Source: Microbacterium sp. Leaf288 (GTDB lineage: Bacteria > Actinomycetota > Actinomycetes > Actinomycetales > Microbacteriaceae). Taken from it: a DNA stretch of 64,000 nt. Shown here in pieces: positions 53,208 through 64,000 of this stretch. The stretch covers positions 540,778-604,777 of the forward strand of contig NZ_LMNI01000010.1 of NCBI RefSeq assembly GCF_001422925.1, written 5' to 3'. The position numbers and the translations under genes were made by a program. Below the pieces are notes generated by a model. It had not been told where the DNA came from, did not search any database, and saw nothing but the letters and a program-made list of their open reading frames with translations. Within the stretch, counting starts at the first letter, position 1, and each line of letters begins with the position of its first letter.

Positions 53208-53287
53208 GGTGGACCTGAGGGGACTCGAACCCCTGACCCCCTGCATGCCATGCAGGTGCGCTACCAGCTGCGCCACAGGCCCGGATG
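53208..53287. repeat. Right 80-bp attachment direct repeat
   Basis: Identical to 29940-30019 and in the same orientation. The flanking bases diverge immediately on both sides. Confidence 0.92.
53210..53282 (-). tRNA. tRNA-Ala (anticodon GGC), right copy
   Basis: Same 73 nt as the left copy, with G3-U70 and anticodon GGC. Its 5' side is chromosomal (toward rsfS), so it should keep the native promoter. Its 3' side is island DNA that supplies the missing A, so CCA is encoded here but not in the left copy. The mature 3' end is therefore met by the element. Confidence 0.95.
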
Positions 53288-53353
53288 TTGTCCCCACTCT
53301 CGCGGGGCAACTCGTCTAGCTTACAACATTCTGAGGGGTGCTCCGTACCAGCG

Positions 53354-53734
53354 TCACTCCTCGACGGTGGCCCGAGCCGGCAGGGTGATGGGCACGACGG
53401 GGCAGTCCTTCCACAGCCGCTCGAGGCCGTAGTAGACGCGCTCCTGCTCGTGGAACACGTGCACCACCAGGTCGCCGAGGTCGATGAGGATCCACCGCGA
53501 CTCGTCGCGGCCCTCGCGGCGCAGCCGCTTGTGGCCGGCTTCGAGCAGCTTGTCCTCGATCTCGTCGGCGATCGCCGCGACATTGCGTTCGCTGCGCCCG
53601 GTGACGAGCAGGAAGATGTCGACGAGCGGAAGGGGCTCGGACACGTCGAGCGCGACGAGATCCTCGCCGCCCTTGGCGTCGGCCGCGGCCGCGGCGATCT
53701 GGAGCATGTCGTGCGACTGCACGTTCGCCACCAT
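53354..53734 (-). CDS. rsfS: Ribosomal silencing factor RsfS
   Basis: 126 residues. EDLVALDVSEPLPLVDIFLLVTGRSERNVAAIADEIEDKL and GRDESRWILIDLGDLVVHVFHEQERVYYGLERLW are the full RsfS/Iojap/YbeB domain. The protein binds L14 and blocks subunit joining when nutrients are short. The start ATG shares one base with the stop of the gene before it (TGATG). Gene order nadD, proline-rich protein, rsfS is kept in Microbacteriaceae, as far as I recall. Confidence 0.95.
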   Translation of the reverse strand: MVANVQSHDMLQIAAAAADAKGGEDLVALDVSEPLPLVDIFLLVTGRSERNVAAIADEIEDKLLEAGHKRLRREGRDESRWILIDLGDLVVHVFHEQERVYYGLERLWKDCPVVPITLPARATVEE

Positions 53735-54954
53735 CAGAACACTCCTGTCACGAAGGCGAGGATCAGAACGCCGACGAGGGCGAGGGCCAGCACGCCCGCG
53801 GTGATCGCGAGCGACATCATGAGCTTGCCGCCCTTCTCGGGCACCGGGGGCTTGATGACGTCGCCGGGCGCCTTCGCGGTGCTCACGGCGGCGCTTGCGG
53901 CGATCGGCGTCGGCGACGAGTGCGACGGCAGCTCGCCGTCGACCAGCGTGGCGTCGATCTCCTTGCCGTCAGCGGTGCCCTTCGCGTGCCCGGTCGAGCC
54001 GAGTCCCTCGGGCAGGTTGAAGGTGCCGGTGACGATGACCTCGCCGGTGGCGGTGACGGGCGCCACGAGGGGCCCCACCTCCGGCGCCTGCGACACGATC
54101 AGCGCGTTGGGGATCGCGATGGCACCGGTCGTGCGCGTGAGCAGCTGGTCGAACGAAGGCGGGAACTCGACGGCCGCGGGCTGCCCAGCGGCGGGTGCGT
54201 CGTCGAGGAGACTGGCGCCGAGGAGCGGGCTGACGGCCTTCGGCGCCGCAGGGGCCGCTTCGGCCTCGGTCTCGGTCTCGTCGTCGTCGGAGGCGCCGAA
54301 CACGCTGTCGAACGGGCGGTCCTCGACCTCGGGCGCCGGGGACTGTTCGGCGAAGCCGGGAACCGGAACGGGGGCGACGGGCGCGGCCTGCTGCCAGACC
54401 GGTGCGGGGGCCGGCGCGGAGTCCGCCTCGCGAGGGATGCCGAACAGCGTGTGCATGCCGCTGTCGGTCGATACCGAGGACGCGTCGGTGGCAGGGGTGA
54501 ACATCGACGGCGCGGGCTCATCGAAGGGGGCCACGGGCGGCGGGGCGACGGGGAACGCGAATGTCGGGGCAACGCCGCCGCTGGCGGCCGCGTGGGCGGC
54601 GACGACCTCCGGCGTGATCACGGGCACCGAAGCGGTGCGGATGCGCTCCTGCTGTCGCGCCTGGCGGCGGGTGAGCGGAGACACGCCCAGGTCCACGGCG
54701 GAGTCCGGAACGGGCGCCGGCGCCACGGCGGCCGGCTCGGACGGGCGCGGGAAAGGCGCGACGGCGACGGTCGCGGGAGGCGGGGTCGACAGCGCGGCGT
54801 CGACGGGGGGCGCCACGACGGGCGCGGCCTGGGTCTCGATGGCCTCGTCGTCGGCGGGGATCGCCGTGATCACGGGGGTGGACCCCGTGTTGCGCAGTTC
54901 GCGGATCTGCTTACGTGTGAGGGCTGGCGTCGCCGGGTGCTCGGGTGTACTCAT
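53734..54954 (-). CDS. Proline/alanine-rich protein with C-terminal membrane anchor
   Basis: 406 residues from ATG 54954 ([20 protein letters not shown]). The motif L-T-R-K/R-Q-x-R appears twice ([29 protein letters not shown]). A long disordered Pro/Ala/Glu stretch follows, then one C-terminal membrane helix (about 378-402). A cytoplasmic, tail-anchored protein of the actinobacterial envelope or division region is likely, function unknown. It is tightly coupled on both sides (ATGA with nadD, TGATG with rsfS). Confidence 0.75.
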   Translation of the reverse strand: MSTPEHPATPALTRKQIRELRNTGSTPVITAIPADDEAIETQAAPVVAPPVDAALSTPPPATVAVAPFPRPSEPAAVAPAPVPDSAVDLGVSPLTRRQARQQERIRTASVPVITPEVVAAHAAASGGVAPTFAFPVAPPPVAPFDEPAPSMFTPATDASSVSTDSGMHTLFGIPREADSAPAPAPVWQQAAPVAPVPVPGFAEQSPAPEVEDRPFDSVFGASDDDETETEAEAAPAAPKAVSPLLGASLLDDAPAAGQPAAVEFPPSFDQLLTRTTGAIAIPNALIVSQAPEVGPLVAPVTATGEVIVTGTFNLPEGLGSTGHAKGTADGKEIDATLVDGELPSHSSPTPIAASAAVSTAKAPGDVIKPPVPEKGGKLMMSLAITAGVLALALVGVLILAFVTGVF

Positions 54955-55547
54955 TCCTTGCTCCGGTAGAGATGGTGCTTCGCAATGTATTGGACGACCC
55001 CGTCGGGTACGAGGTACCACACCGGGTGTCCTCGCTGAACTCGATCGCGGCAGTCCGTCGATGAGATCGCGAGGGCGGGGATCTCGAGCTGGCTGACGTC
55101 GTCGCTGGGCAGGCCATCCGTATTCAGTACGTGTCCAGGCCTGGACACCGCGACGAAGTGGGCGAGGTCCCACAACTCATCATGGTCCCTCCAACTGAGA
55201 ATTTGCGCTATGGCGTCGGCCCCGGTGATGAAGAACAGCTCCGCGTCCGGCCGCTGGGCCTTGAGATCGCGGAGCGTGTCGATGGTGTAGGTGGGGCCGT
55301 CGCGGTCGATGTCGACGCGGCTGACCGTGAATCGGGGGTTGGATGCCGTGGCGATGACGGTCATCAGATAGCGATGCTCGCTCGGCGAGACGTCAGCCTT
55401 CTGCCAGGGTTCGCCTGTCGGCACGAAGACGACCTCGTCGAGGTCGAACCACTGCGCCACTTCACTGGCGGCGACCAGGTGCCCATGATGGATGGGGTCG
55501 AAGGTGCCGCCCATGACCCCGATCCGCGGGGCTGTCGCCAAGGACAT
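54951..55547 (-). CDS. nadD: Nicotinate-nucleotide adenylyltransferase
   Basis: 198 residues. [20 protein letters not shown] has the nucleotidyltransferase HxGH motif and [16 protein letters not shown] binds the nicotinate mononucleotide side, and [16 protein letters not shown] is the I-S-S-T-x-x-R motif. NadD makes nicotinate adenine dinucleotide in NAD synthesis. It overlaps the next gene by 4 bp. Confidence 0.95.
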   Translation of the reverse strand: MSLATAPRIGVMGGTFDPIHHGHLVAASEVAQWFDLDEVVFVPTGEPWQKADVSPSEHRYLMTVIATASNPRFTVSRVDIDRDGPTYTIDTLRDLKAQRPDAELFFITGADAIAQILSWRDHDELWDLAHFVAVSRPGHVLNTDGLPSDDVSQLEIPALAISSTDCRDRVQRGHPVWYLVPDGVVQYIAKHHLYRSKE

Positions 55548-55556
55548 GCAGCAGCC

Positions 55557-55781
55557 TCAGTGGCCGTGCCCCGCTCGCTGGACGTCGTTCGCGTGGGCCT
55601 TGGCGTACGCCTCGGCCTTGTGCGCGTGGCGGTTCGCCACGTTGCGGTACGACAGCGTCACGATCGCCAGCGCGGCGAAGACCACGATCGCGGTGATGCC
55701 GTACCCGACGGTCTCGAGGGCGACGTTGCCGTGGTGCTCCGACTCTTCGGCGGCAAAGGCGATGATCGTGGCGAGTGTCAT
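55557..55781 (-). CDS. Small single-pass membrane protein
   Basis: 74 residues. MTLATIIAFAAEESEHHGN is outside or peripheral, one helix spans about 25-46 (VGYGITAIVVFAALAIVTLSY), and the tail is histidine-rich (NRHAHKAEAYAKAHANDVQRAGHGH). Metal binding by the tail is possible. Placed between proA and nadD with 9- and 54-bp gaps; commonly annotated as hypothetical in related genomes. Confidence 0.7.
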   Translation of the reverse strand: MTLATIIAFAAEESEHHGNVALETVGYGITAIVVFAALAIVTLSYRNVANRHAHKAEAYAKAHANDVQRAGHGH

Positions 55782-55835
55782 TCGGGCTCCGTTCGGATTC
55801 GCCTCTGGGGCGCGGGACGGGACAAGTCTATTCCG

Positions 55836-57091
55836 TTATGCGCGGACCTGCCCGGCACCCCGCGCGAGCCACTTCGAGCTCGTGAGTTCGGCGAGGCCCA
55901 TGGGGCCGCGCGCGTGCAGTTTCTGCGTCGAGATGCCGACCTCGGCGCCGAAGCCGAACTCGCCGCCGTCGGTGAACCGGGTCGAGGTGTTGGCCATCAC
56001 CACGGCTGAGTCGACCTCGGCGAGGAAGCGCGCCTCGTTGGCGGCATCCTGCGTCACGATCGACTCCGTGTGGTGGGTCGAGTACCGGCGGATGTGCGCC
56101 AGCGCGTCGTCGAGGTCGTCCACGACACGCATCGCCAGATCGAGGCTCAGGTACTCGGTCGCCCAGTCCTCGTCGGTCGCGGGTGTGACGCCCGCAGCCA
56201 GGCGCTCGACGGTCTCGTCGCCGTGGACGGTGACGCCGCTCTGCTGCAGGGCCTCGACGACGGGGCCGACGAGGCGGTCGGCGGCGCCGCGATGCACGAG
56301 CACGGTCTCGACCGCGTTGCACACGCTCGGCCGCTGCGTCTTGGCGTTCACCACGATGTCCCGCGCCCAGTCGAGCGGCGCCGTCTCGTCGAGGACGATG
56401 TGCACGACGCCCGCGCCCGTCTCGATGACCGGGACCGACGACTCGGTCACGACCGTCTCGATCAGCTGCGCGCTGCCGCGCGGCACGAGGACGTCGACGA
56501 CGCCACGGGCGTGCATCAGCTCGCGCGCTCCCTCGCGGCCGAACTCGTCCACCGTCTGGATGGCCTCGGGGTCGATCCCTCGGTCTGCCAGTGCGCCGCG
56601 CATCGCGCGAACCAGCGCCGCGTTCGTGTGCTCGGCCGCCGTGCCGCCCCGGAGCACGACCGCGTTGCCGGACCGCAGGGCGAGGGCCGCGATGTCGACA
56701 GTGACGTTGGGTCGGGCCTCGTAGATCGAGCCCACCACGCCGAAGGGGACGGCGATCTTGGTGAGCGAGACGCCGTTCGCCAGGGTGCGCTCGTCGAGGA
56801 CCCTGCCCACCGGGTCGGGAAGCGCGGCGATCTCGCGCACCGCCGCGGCCAGGGACGTGACGCGCGGCTCATCGAGCCGCAGTCGATCCTGCAGGGCCGT
56901 CGACAGCCCGGTCTCAGCTCCACGCCGGAGGTCATCCGCATTCGCCGCCACGATCTCCGCCGCCGCAGCCTCGATCGCGTCGGCGATCGCGAGGAGCGCA
57001 TCGCGCTTCGCTTCGTCGCCGAGGAGGCCGATGCTGCGTGCGGCGTCCTTGGCGAGCAGCATCCGTTCGCGTGCCGTCGTGGCGGTGGTGG

Positions 57092-57095
<4 letters not shown>
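55836..57095 (-). CDS. proA: Gamma-glutamyl phosphate reductase
   Basis: 419 residues from ATG 57095. VPFGVVGSIYEARPNVTVDIAALALRSGNAVVLRGG is the NADPH-binding region, the catalytic cysteine is in AKTQRPSVCNAVE, and GFGAEVGISTQKLHARGPMGL is the C-terminal signature. Second step of proline synthesis, making glutamate semialdehyde. The start overlaps the proB stop by 4 bp, so the two pathway genes are coupled. Confidence 0.96.
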
Positions 57096-59544
<2,449 letters not shown>

Positions 59545-59802
59545 TTACTCCGCGACCGCCACGATGTTGACGACCTTGCGGCCGCCCTTCTGGCCGAACT
59601 CGACCGAGCCCGCGGCCAGTGCGAACAGCGTGTCGTCGCCACCGCGGCCGACGTTGGCGCCGGGGTGGAAGTGCGTGCCGCGCTGGCGAACGAGGATCTC
59701 GCCGGCGTTCACGGCCTGGCCACCGAAGCGCTTCACGCCGAGGCGCTGAGCGTTGGAGTCACGACCGTTACGGGTGGAGCTTGCGCCCTTTTTGTGTGCC
59801 AT
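59545..59802 (-). CDS. rpmA: 50S ribosomal protein L27
   Basis: 85 residues: [65 protein letters not shown], the full L27 pattern. The N-terminal tail AHKKG reaches the peptidyl-transferase centre and needs no protease trimming here. Follows rplU after 19 bp in the conserved rplU-rpmA-obgE order. Confidence 0.98.
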   Translation of the reverse strand: MAHKKGASSTRNGRDSNAQRLGVKRFGGQAVNAGEILVRQRGTHFHPGANVGRGGDDTLFALAAGSVEFGQKGGRKVVNIVAVAE

Positions 59803-59821
59803 CTCTGCGTCTCCTGTGGCT

Positions 59822-60130
59822 TTACTTGATGCCGGTGACCTTGACGCGCGTGAGGTCCTGACGGTGCCCCTGGCGCTTCTTGTAGCCGGTCTTGTTCTTG
59901 AACTTCTGGATCACGATCTTGGGGCCGCGCTCCTCGCCGAGCACCTCGGCGGTCACGGTGACCTTCGCGAGCTTGTCGGCGTCGGTCGTGACCGTGTCAC
60001 CGTCGACGAAGAGCACCGCGGGGAGCTCGATCTTGTCGCCGATCTTCGCGGCCTGACGGTCGAGAACGACGATCGTGCCGACCTCGACCTTCTCCTGCCG
60101 GCCGCCGGCGCGCACAACTGCGTAAACCAC
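59822..60130 (-). CDS. rplU: 50S ribosomal protein L21
   Basis: 102 residues from GTG 60130 ([15 protein letters not shown]). [41 protein letters not shown] and the C-terminal [31 protein letters not shown] are the L21 signature. It binds 23S rRNA. Residues read upstream of GTG belong to the leader. The leader of about 80 nt begins with a hairpin and may regulate the operon. Confidence 0.97.
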   Translation of the reverse strand: MVYAVVRAGGRQEKVEVGTIVVLDRQAAKIGDKIELPAVLFVDGDTVTTDADKLAKVTVTAEVLGEERGPKIVIQKFKNKTGYKKRQGHRQDLTRVKVTGIK

Positions 60131-60185
60131 TTCACACCTGTTTCTTCTGGGAGCGCGCGCACGCACTCGGGGACGTCAACGAAGA

Positions 60186-60213
60186 CTTGGTGCGGATATC
60201 TCGACGCACCAAG
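60186..60213 (-). promoter_or_regulatory. Hairpin at the 5' end of the rplU leader
   Basis: CTTGGTGCG (60186-60194) and CGCACCAAG (60205-60213) are a perfect 9-bp inverted repeat with a 10-nt loop. The -10 box TAAAGT (60224 to 60219, minus) lies 6 nt upstream, so the transcript should begin with this stem. It resembles a ribosomal-protein autoregulatory or RNA-stabilising leader. Confidence 0.5.
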
Positions 60214-60218
60214 GGTCT

Positions 60219-60224
60219 ACTTTA
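60219..60224 (-). promoter_or_regulatory. -10 box TAAAGT of the rplU-rpmA operon
   Basis: TAAAGT on the minus strand, about 90 nt before the rplU start; no clear -35 box. Lies in the 163-bp divergent gap with the DUF4031 gene. Confidence 0.45.
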
Positions 60225-60281
60225 TCAGATGCCGGAACACTCCGCGAAAGCGCGCCGGGCCGTGTCGCGGGATCAGGTGCG

Positions 60282-60287
60282 TAGGAT
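60282..60287 (+). promoter_or_regulatory. -10 box TAGGAT, leaderless start of the DUF4031 gene
   Basis: TAGGAT ends 6 nt before GTG 60294 with no ribosome site. Confidence 0.55.
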
Positions 60288-60293
60288 CTGGAC

Positions 60294-60560
60294 GTGGCGA
60301 TCCTCATCGACGATCCTCTGTGGCCGGCGCACGGTCGTCTGTGGGCGCATCTGGTGACCGACACCGACCTCGCGGAGCTTCACGCGTTCGCCGCCGCGAA
60401 CGGCATCCCTGCGCGCGGCTTCGACCTCGACCACTACGACGTGCCCGAAGAGGCGCACGCGCGTCTGGTGGCGGCCGGCGCGCTGCACGTGAGCGGTCAC
60501 GATCTGGTGCGGCGCCTCATCGCATCCGGTCTTCGTGTGCGGGGGCGCGACCGCCGCTGA
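60294..60560 (+). CDS. DUF4031 domain protein
   Basis: 88 residues, leaderless GTG start. MAILIDDPLWPAHGRLWAHLVTDTDLAELHAFAAANGIPARGFDLDHYDVPEE is the DUF4031 pattern: a small soluble domain with conserved Asp, Trp, His and a DxDHYD motif suggestive of a metal-binding hydrolase. Function unknown. It ends 1 bp before the convergent glycosyltransferase stop. Confidence 0.85.
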   Translation: MAILIDDPLWPAHGRLWAHLVTDTDLAELHAFAAANGIPARGFDLDHYDVPEEAHARLVAAGALHVSGHDLVRRLIASGLRVRGRDRR

Positions 60561-60561
60561 C

Positions 60562-61656
60562 TCACCGGGCCGCCGCCGCCGACAGCTCGAGGACGTCTGC
60601 CGCGCGGCCGGGGCCGTCCATGGCACGGATCGCGTCGCCCAGCCGCTGCGCGCGCACGCGGGTGGGACCATCGGCCAGCGTCCGCCGGATCGCGCGCCGG
60701 ATCGTGGCGGGCTCCGTCCGCCGCGACATCGTCGCTCCCACACCCGCGCGGGCCACGGCGCGGCCGATACGCGGCTGGTCGGAGGTCGGCTCCAGGGGCA
60801 GCGTGAGCACCGGCACGCCATGGGCCAACGCGGCCAGAGTGGTGCCGTGTCCGCCGTGACCCACCACGAGGGAGGCCTCCGGGAAGAGCTCGTCGTGCGG
60901 CATCCATTCGTGCACTTCGATGCCGCGGGGCACCCGCACCTCCCCTATCGTGACCGCCGGGCCGAGGGTGGCGATCACCCGCAGGTCGAGGCCGTCGACG
61001 GCGTCGAGCAGCCGCTGCCAGGTCGCGACGAGCTCGGAGAACCGGAAGGTGCTGAGGCTCAGCACGACCGTCGGCGCGGCGGGCTGTGCGGCGACGGCGC
61101 GCGTCATCGCTCCCGTGTACACGACCGCGCCCGGCGTCGCAGCGAGCTCGCGCTGGGAGGGGAACGGGATGTCGAGACCGGGGACGGATGCCACGACGAT
61201 GGGCATCGCGTGCCGGCGGGGTGTCGCCACGCGGACCCCGCACGGCCAGACCATGGCGCCGAGCACCCGCGATCCCGACGCAAGGAAGTCGTGCATGGTG
61301 TGCTCGAGCACGGCGAAGCGCTGGTCCATCCGGTCCAGGACGTCGAGGACGGCGAGCAGCATGCAGTCGACGACCACGACATCGGCCGGGAAGGCGGCCA
61401 GCTGCGCGACCGTGTCATCGGCGAGGCCGTGGTCGGTGAACAGCCGGAGCATGCCCGCGGGGCGTGGATCGAGCACGAAGCCGGGTGCGCTCGCGAACGC
61501 CGTGAAGGGCAGACCGGCGGCCCGGTAGGCGCTCGCCTGGGAGTCGTGGCCGAGGACGCGGACATCGTGCCCACGCCTCACGAGCGCACGCGCGATGGTG
61601 ATGGTGGGCATGCGGTTGCCGCCGCCGTCCCACGTCACGAACACGTAGCGCGCCAT
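60562..61656 (-). CDS. GT1-family (UGT/MGT-like) glycosyltransferase
   Basis: 364 residues, GT-B fold. The N-terminal domain starts VFVTWDGGGNRMPTITIARALVRRGHDV. The C-terminal donor site reads VHEWMPHDELFPEASLVVGHGGHGTTLAALAHGVPVLTLPLEPTSDQPRIGRAVARAG, the nucleotide-sugar motif of macrolide- and flavonoid-type transferases. It likely glycosylates a small hydrophobic acceptor or antibiotic; acceptor unknown. No secondary-metabolite genes are adjacent. Confidence 0.85.
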   Translation of the reverse strand: MARYVFVTWDGGGNRMPTITIARALVRRGHDVRVLGHDSQASAYRAAGLPFTAFASAPGFVLDPRPAGMLRLFTDHGLADDTVAQLAAFPADVVVVDCMLLAVLDVLDRMDQRFAVLEHTMHDFLASGSRVLGAMVWPCGVRVATPRRHAMPIVVASVPGLDIPFPSQRELAATPGAVVYTGAMTRAVAAQPAAPTVVLSLSTFRFSELVATWQRLLDAVDGLDLRVIATLGPAVTIGEVRVPRGIEVHEWMPHDELFPEASLVVGHGGHGTTLAALAHGVPVLTLPLEPTSDQPRIGRAVARAGVGATMSRRTEPATIRRAIRRTLADGPTRVRAQRLGDAIRAMDGPGRAADVLELSAAAAR

Positions 61657-61720
61657 CGCGCCCCCGATCCCCAGTTCCCGGGATTCACCCTATCGAGGGG
61701 GCGTGAGGGCCGACAGAGGG

Positions 61721-61751
61721 GCGCCGTCCCGGCCTGGGGCCGGGACGGCGC
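61721..61751 (-). terminator. Hairpin terminator after the RNase E/G gene
   Basis: GCGCCGTCCCGGCC (61721-61734) and its exact complement (61738-61751) form a 14-bp stem with a 3-nt loop, 7 bp after the stop codon. Confidence 0.8.
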
Positions 61752-61758
61752 GAGATGC

Positions 61759-64000
61759 TCAGTCCTCTGACGGCGTGTGGGGAACCGGGGTGCCCGTGAG
61801 TGCCGCGGTCGTCACGCGACGACGCGCGCGTCCCTGCCCCGGAGCCTTGGGCTCGGGAAGGGCGTTCAGCACCGAGTCGAGGAGGAGGTCCTTCTCGGTG
61901 CGGTTCTCCTTCTTCACGCCGGAATCCTGACGCTTCTTGCGCGGCTTCTTCGGGCGCTCGGCCGGAGCCTGCTCGACGACGGGGGCCGCCTCGACGTGCG
62001 GAGCCTCCTCGCTGTGGTGGATCGTGGATGCCGCGATCTGTGCGAGCGCCGACTTCACGCCCTCCGTGATCACGTGCGTGCCGTTCGAGCCGCCGCCGGT
62101 CGTGGGCGCCGGCGCGCCGCCCCGCGGGCGACGGCCGGACGACGGCGCACCGCTCGCGGCGGGCACGCGATGCTTGACGACGGGGTCGTGGTGCACGATC
62201 AGGCCGCGCCCCGCGCAGACCTCGCACGCCTCGCTGAACGTCTCCAGGAGACCCAGTCCGAGCTTCTTGCGCGTCATCTGCACGAGACCGAGCGAGGTGA
62301 CCTCGGCGACCTGGTGCTTCGTCCGGTCGCGGCTCAGGCACTCGACGAGACGGCGCAGCACGAGATCACGGTTGGATTCGAGCACCATGTCGATGAAGTC
62401 GACGACGATGATCCCGCCGATGTCGCGCAGGCGCAGCTGGCGGACGATCTCCTCCGCGGCCTCGAGGTTGTTCTTCGTGACCGTCTCTTCGAGGTTTCCG
62501 CCCGAGCCGACGAACTTGCCGGTGTTGACGTCGACGACGGTCATCGCCTCGGTGCGGTCGATGACCAGCGAGCCGCCGGAGGGCAGCCACACCTTGCGGT
62601 CGAGCGCCTTCTCGATCTGCTCGGTGACGCGGAACACGTCGAACGGGTCGTGCTCGCCCTCGTACCGCTCGACGCGCTCGAGGAGGTCGGGCGCCACGGA
62701 CTCGAGGTACTTCGAGATGGTGTGGTGCGCGTCCTCGCCCTGGATGAGCATCTTCGAGAAGTCCTCGTTGAAGACGTCGCGGACGATCTTGACGAGGAGG
62801 TCGGGCTCCGAGTGCAGCAGCGCCGGCGCCTGGATCGTCTCGATCTGCTTCGAGATGTGCTCCCACTGGTTGGTGAGGCGCTGCACATCGCGCGTCAGCT
62901 GGTCCTCCGTGGCGCCCTCCGCGGCGGTGCGCACGATCACGCCCGACGACTCGGGGAGCACCTCCTTGAGGATCTTCTTGAGGCGCGCGCGCTCGGTGTC
63001 GGGCAGCTTGCGCGAGATGCCGTTCATGTTGCCGCCCGGCACGTACACGAGGTAGCGGCCCGGAAGCGAGATCTGGCTGGTCAGACGCGCGCCCTTGTGC
63101 CCGACGGGGTCTTTCGTGACCTGCACCAGCACACGGTCGCCGGTCTTGAGCGCGAGTTCGATGCGGCGCGGCTGGTTGCCGGTCTCGACGGCATCCCAGT
63201 CGACTTCGCCCGAGTACAGCACGGCGTTGCGGCCGCGCCCGATGTCGACGAACGCCGCTTCCATGCTGGGCAGGACGTTCTGCACGCGGCCGAGGTACAC
63301 GTTGCCGATCAGCGACGCGTCCTGGTTGCGCGCGACGTAGTGCTCGACCAGCACGTTGTCTTCAAGCACGGCGATCTGGATGCGGCCGTTGCGCGAGCGC
63401 ACGATCATGTCGCGGTCGACGGCCTCACGACGGGCGAGGAACTCCGCCTCGGTCACGACCGCACGACGGCGACCTGCCTCGCGGCCGTCACGGCGGCGCT
63501 GCTTCTTGGCCTCGAGACGCGTCGAGCCCTTGATGCGCTGCGGCTCGGTGATGAGCTCGACGGCGCGCTGACGCGGCTGCGACGGCTCGGCGGGCGCGGA
63601 TGCCTCGTCCCGGCCCTCGCCGCGACGACGGCTGCGGCGGCGCGAGGTGCTCGACGACGCTGCGGCCTCGGGCTCCGGCTCGGGCTGCTGACGGCCCGGA
63701 CGTGCCGGAAGCGGCGCGATCTCGGGCGCATAGAACATGAGCTGCGTCGACACGGCGGACACGAAGACCTCGGGGAGAAGCCCCAGGGTCACCGCGGTCA
63801 CGGCTTCGGGCTCGGCGGGCGCCTCCGGCTCGGCAGGAACGTCGGCCTCGGCGGACGCCTCGGGGGCGGACGCGGCTTCGGGATCGCCGTCGGCCGGTGC
63901 CTCGGCGTCGGCCTCAGCCTCGGCCGCGGGCTCGCCCTCGTGCTCAGGCGCCGCCTCGGCCGCGGGCTCAGCTTCGACCGCCGGCTCGGGCGCCACCTCG
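61759..64000 (-). CDS. rne: Ribonuclease E/G (5' end outside window)
   Basis: At least 746 residues are inside the window and the start lies beyond its right edge. The visible N-terminus is a long Glu/Ala/Pro-rich tract, then a basic segment, then the core: S1-like domain (GNVYLGRVQNVLPSMEAAFVDIGRGRNAVLYSGEVDW), 5'-sensor/RNase H-like region, catalytic DNase I-like part with aspartates in IDRTEAMTVVDVNTG and VVDFIDM, and the zinc-link CEVCAGRG. The C-terminus is another disordered Pro/Lys tail, as in actinobacterial RNase E, which puts disorder on both sides of the core. It matures rRNA and decays mRNA. Confidence 0.95.
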   Translation of the reverse strand, partial: EVAPEPAVEAEPAAEAAPEHEGEPAAEAEADAEAPADGDPEAASAPEASAEADVPAEPEAPAEPEAVTAVTLGLLPEVFVSAVSTQLMFYAPEIAPLPARPGRQQPEPEPEAAASSSTSRRRSRRRGEGRDEASAPAEPSQPRQRAVELITEPQRIKGSTRLEAKKQRRRDGREAGRRRAVVTEAEFLARREAVDRDMIVRSRNGRIQIAVLEDNVLVEHYVARNQDASLIGNVYLGRVQNVLPSMEAAFVDIGRGRNAVLYSGEVDWDAVETGNQPRRIELALKTGDRVLVQVTKDPVGHKGARLTSQISLPGRYLVYVPGGNMNGISRKLPDTERARLKKILKEVLPESSGVIVRTAAEGATEDQLTRDVQRLTNQWEHISKQIETIQAPALLHSEPDLLVKIVRDVFNEDFSKMLIQGEDAHHTISKYLESVAPDLLERVERYEGEHDPFDVFRVTEQIEKALDRKVWLPSGGSLVIDRTEAMTVVDVNTGKFVGSGGNLEETVTKNNLEAAEEIVRQLRLRDIGGIIVVDFIDMVLESNRDLVLRRLVECLSRDRTKHQVAEVTSLGLVQMTRKKLGLGLLETFSEACEVCAGRGLIVHHDPVVKHRVPAASGAPSSGRRPRGGAPAPTTGGGSNGTHVITEGVKSALAQIAASTIHHSEEAPHVEAAPVVEQAPAERPKKPRKKRQDSGVKKENRTEKDLLLDSVLNALPEPKAPGQGRARRRVTTAALTGTPVPHTPSED

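Larger units (their letters stand above)
29940..53287. mobile_element. Integrative element inserted at tRNA-Ala(GGC), about 23.3 kb
   Basis: The region is delimited by an 80-bp perfect direct repeat that contains a whole tRNA-Ala gene at each end. A tyrosine integrase and an excisionase-like gene lie directly inside the right repeat, both pointing inward. A shared 17-bp motif occurs near both ends. Cargo includes a degraded DNA-processing cluster, an exporter with secreted proteins and lipoproteins, and an IS3-family element. Outside both repeats the neighbouring genes are ordinary chromosomal ones (VanY and two-component genes; rsfS, nadD). No conjugation or replication genes are visible, so it is an integrative island that would need help to move between cells. 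Confidence 0.88.

Noticed and set aside
29940..53287. Prophage or conjugative element
   Set aside because: No capsid, terminase, tail, relaxase, type IV secretion or replication genes are present; it is better described as an integrative island.

Overview
The window comes from a high-GC Gram-positive actinobacterium, most likely Microbacteriaceae and close to Microbacterium. The basis is the strong GC bias, the frequent GTG starts, the leaderless genes that begin 6-7 nt after a TANNNT box, and a conserved core gene order (hrcA, hemW, lepA; rpsT, holA, comEC, comEA, leuS; rsfS, nadD, proA, proB, obgE, rpmA, rplU; RNase E/G). Genus is an inference from gene content and style, not from a database match.

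Left chromosomal part (1-29939). Minus-strand housekeeping: hrcA (cut by the window edge) with its own CIRCE operator, hemW, a DUF1990 protein, lepA and an aminotransferase. Then an alpha/beta hydrolase, a GH1 beta-glucosidase overlapping an MFS exporter/permease, rpsT, holA, comEC-comEA, leuS and pabB. A run of leaderless plus-strand genes follows: a DedA membrane protein, an App1-type phosphatase, an SRAP (HMCES/YedK) DNA-protein crosslink protein and a conserved unknown. The rest is a GH3 lipoprotein, an AidB-like acyl-CoA dehydrogenase coupled to a zinc-ribbon metallopeptidase, a sugar-dehydrogenase-like lipoprotein with a VOC protein, and a two-component system divergent from a VanY-type carboxypeptidase.

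Integrated element (about 29940-53287). Two identical tRNA-Ala(GGC) genes lie inside a perfect 80-bp direct repeat and bracket about 23.2 kb. A tyrosine integrase and an excisionase-like gene sit just inside the right copy, and a near-identical 17-bp motif lies near both ends. The cargo falls into three parts. (a) A damaged DNA-processing cluster, probably anti-phage: a PD-(D/E)XK nuclease-like protein, an MBL-fold remnant, the C-terminal end of a UvrD-type helicase-nuclease, an intact 1094-residue protein I do not recognise, and a DUF1998-type DEAD helicase cut short and fused to a membrane tail. (b) A secreted-peptide/lipoprotein region with an ECF sigma factor, two paralogous lipoproteins, small secreted proteins (one interrupted by an amber codon) and an adaptor-ATPase-FtsX permease exporter. 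(c) Decayed sequence around an IS3-family insertion, with a serine-protease fragment on one side and a CoiA-like fragment on the other.

Right chromosomal part (53288-64000). rsfS, a proline-rich membrane protein, nadD, a small membrane protein, proA, proB, obgE, rpmA and rplU form a tight minus-strand series. rplU has a hairpin at the very start of its transcript. A leaderless DUF4031 gene, a glycosyltransferase and the 3' part of an RNase E/G gene (cut by the window edge) complete the window.
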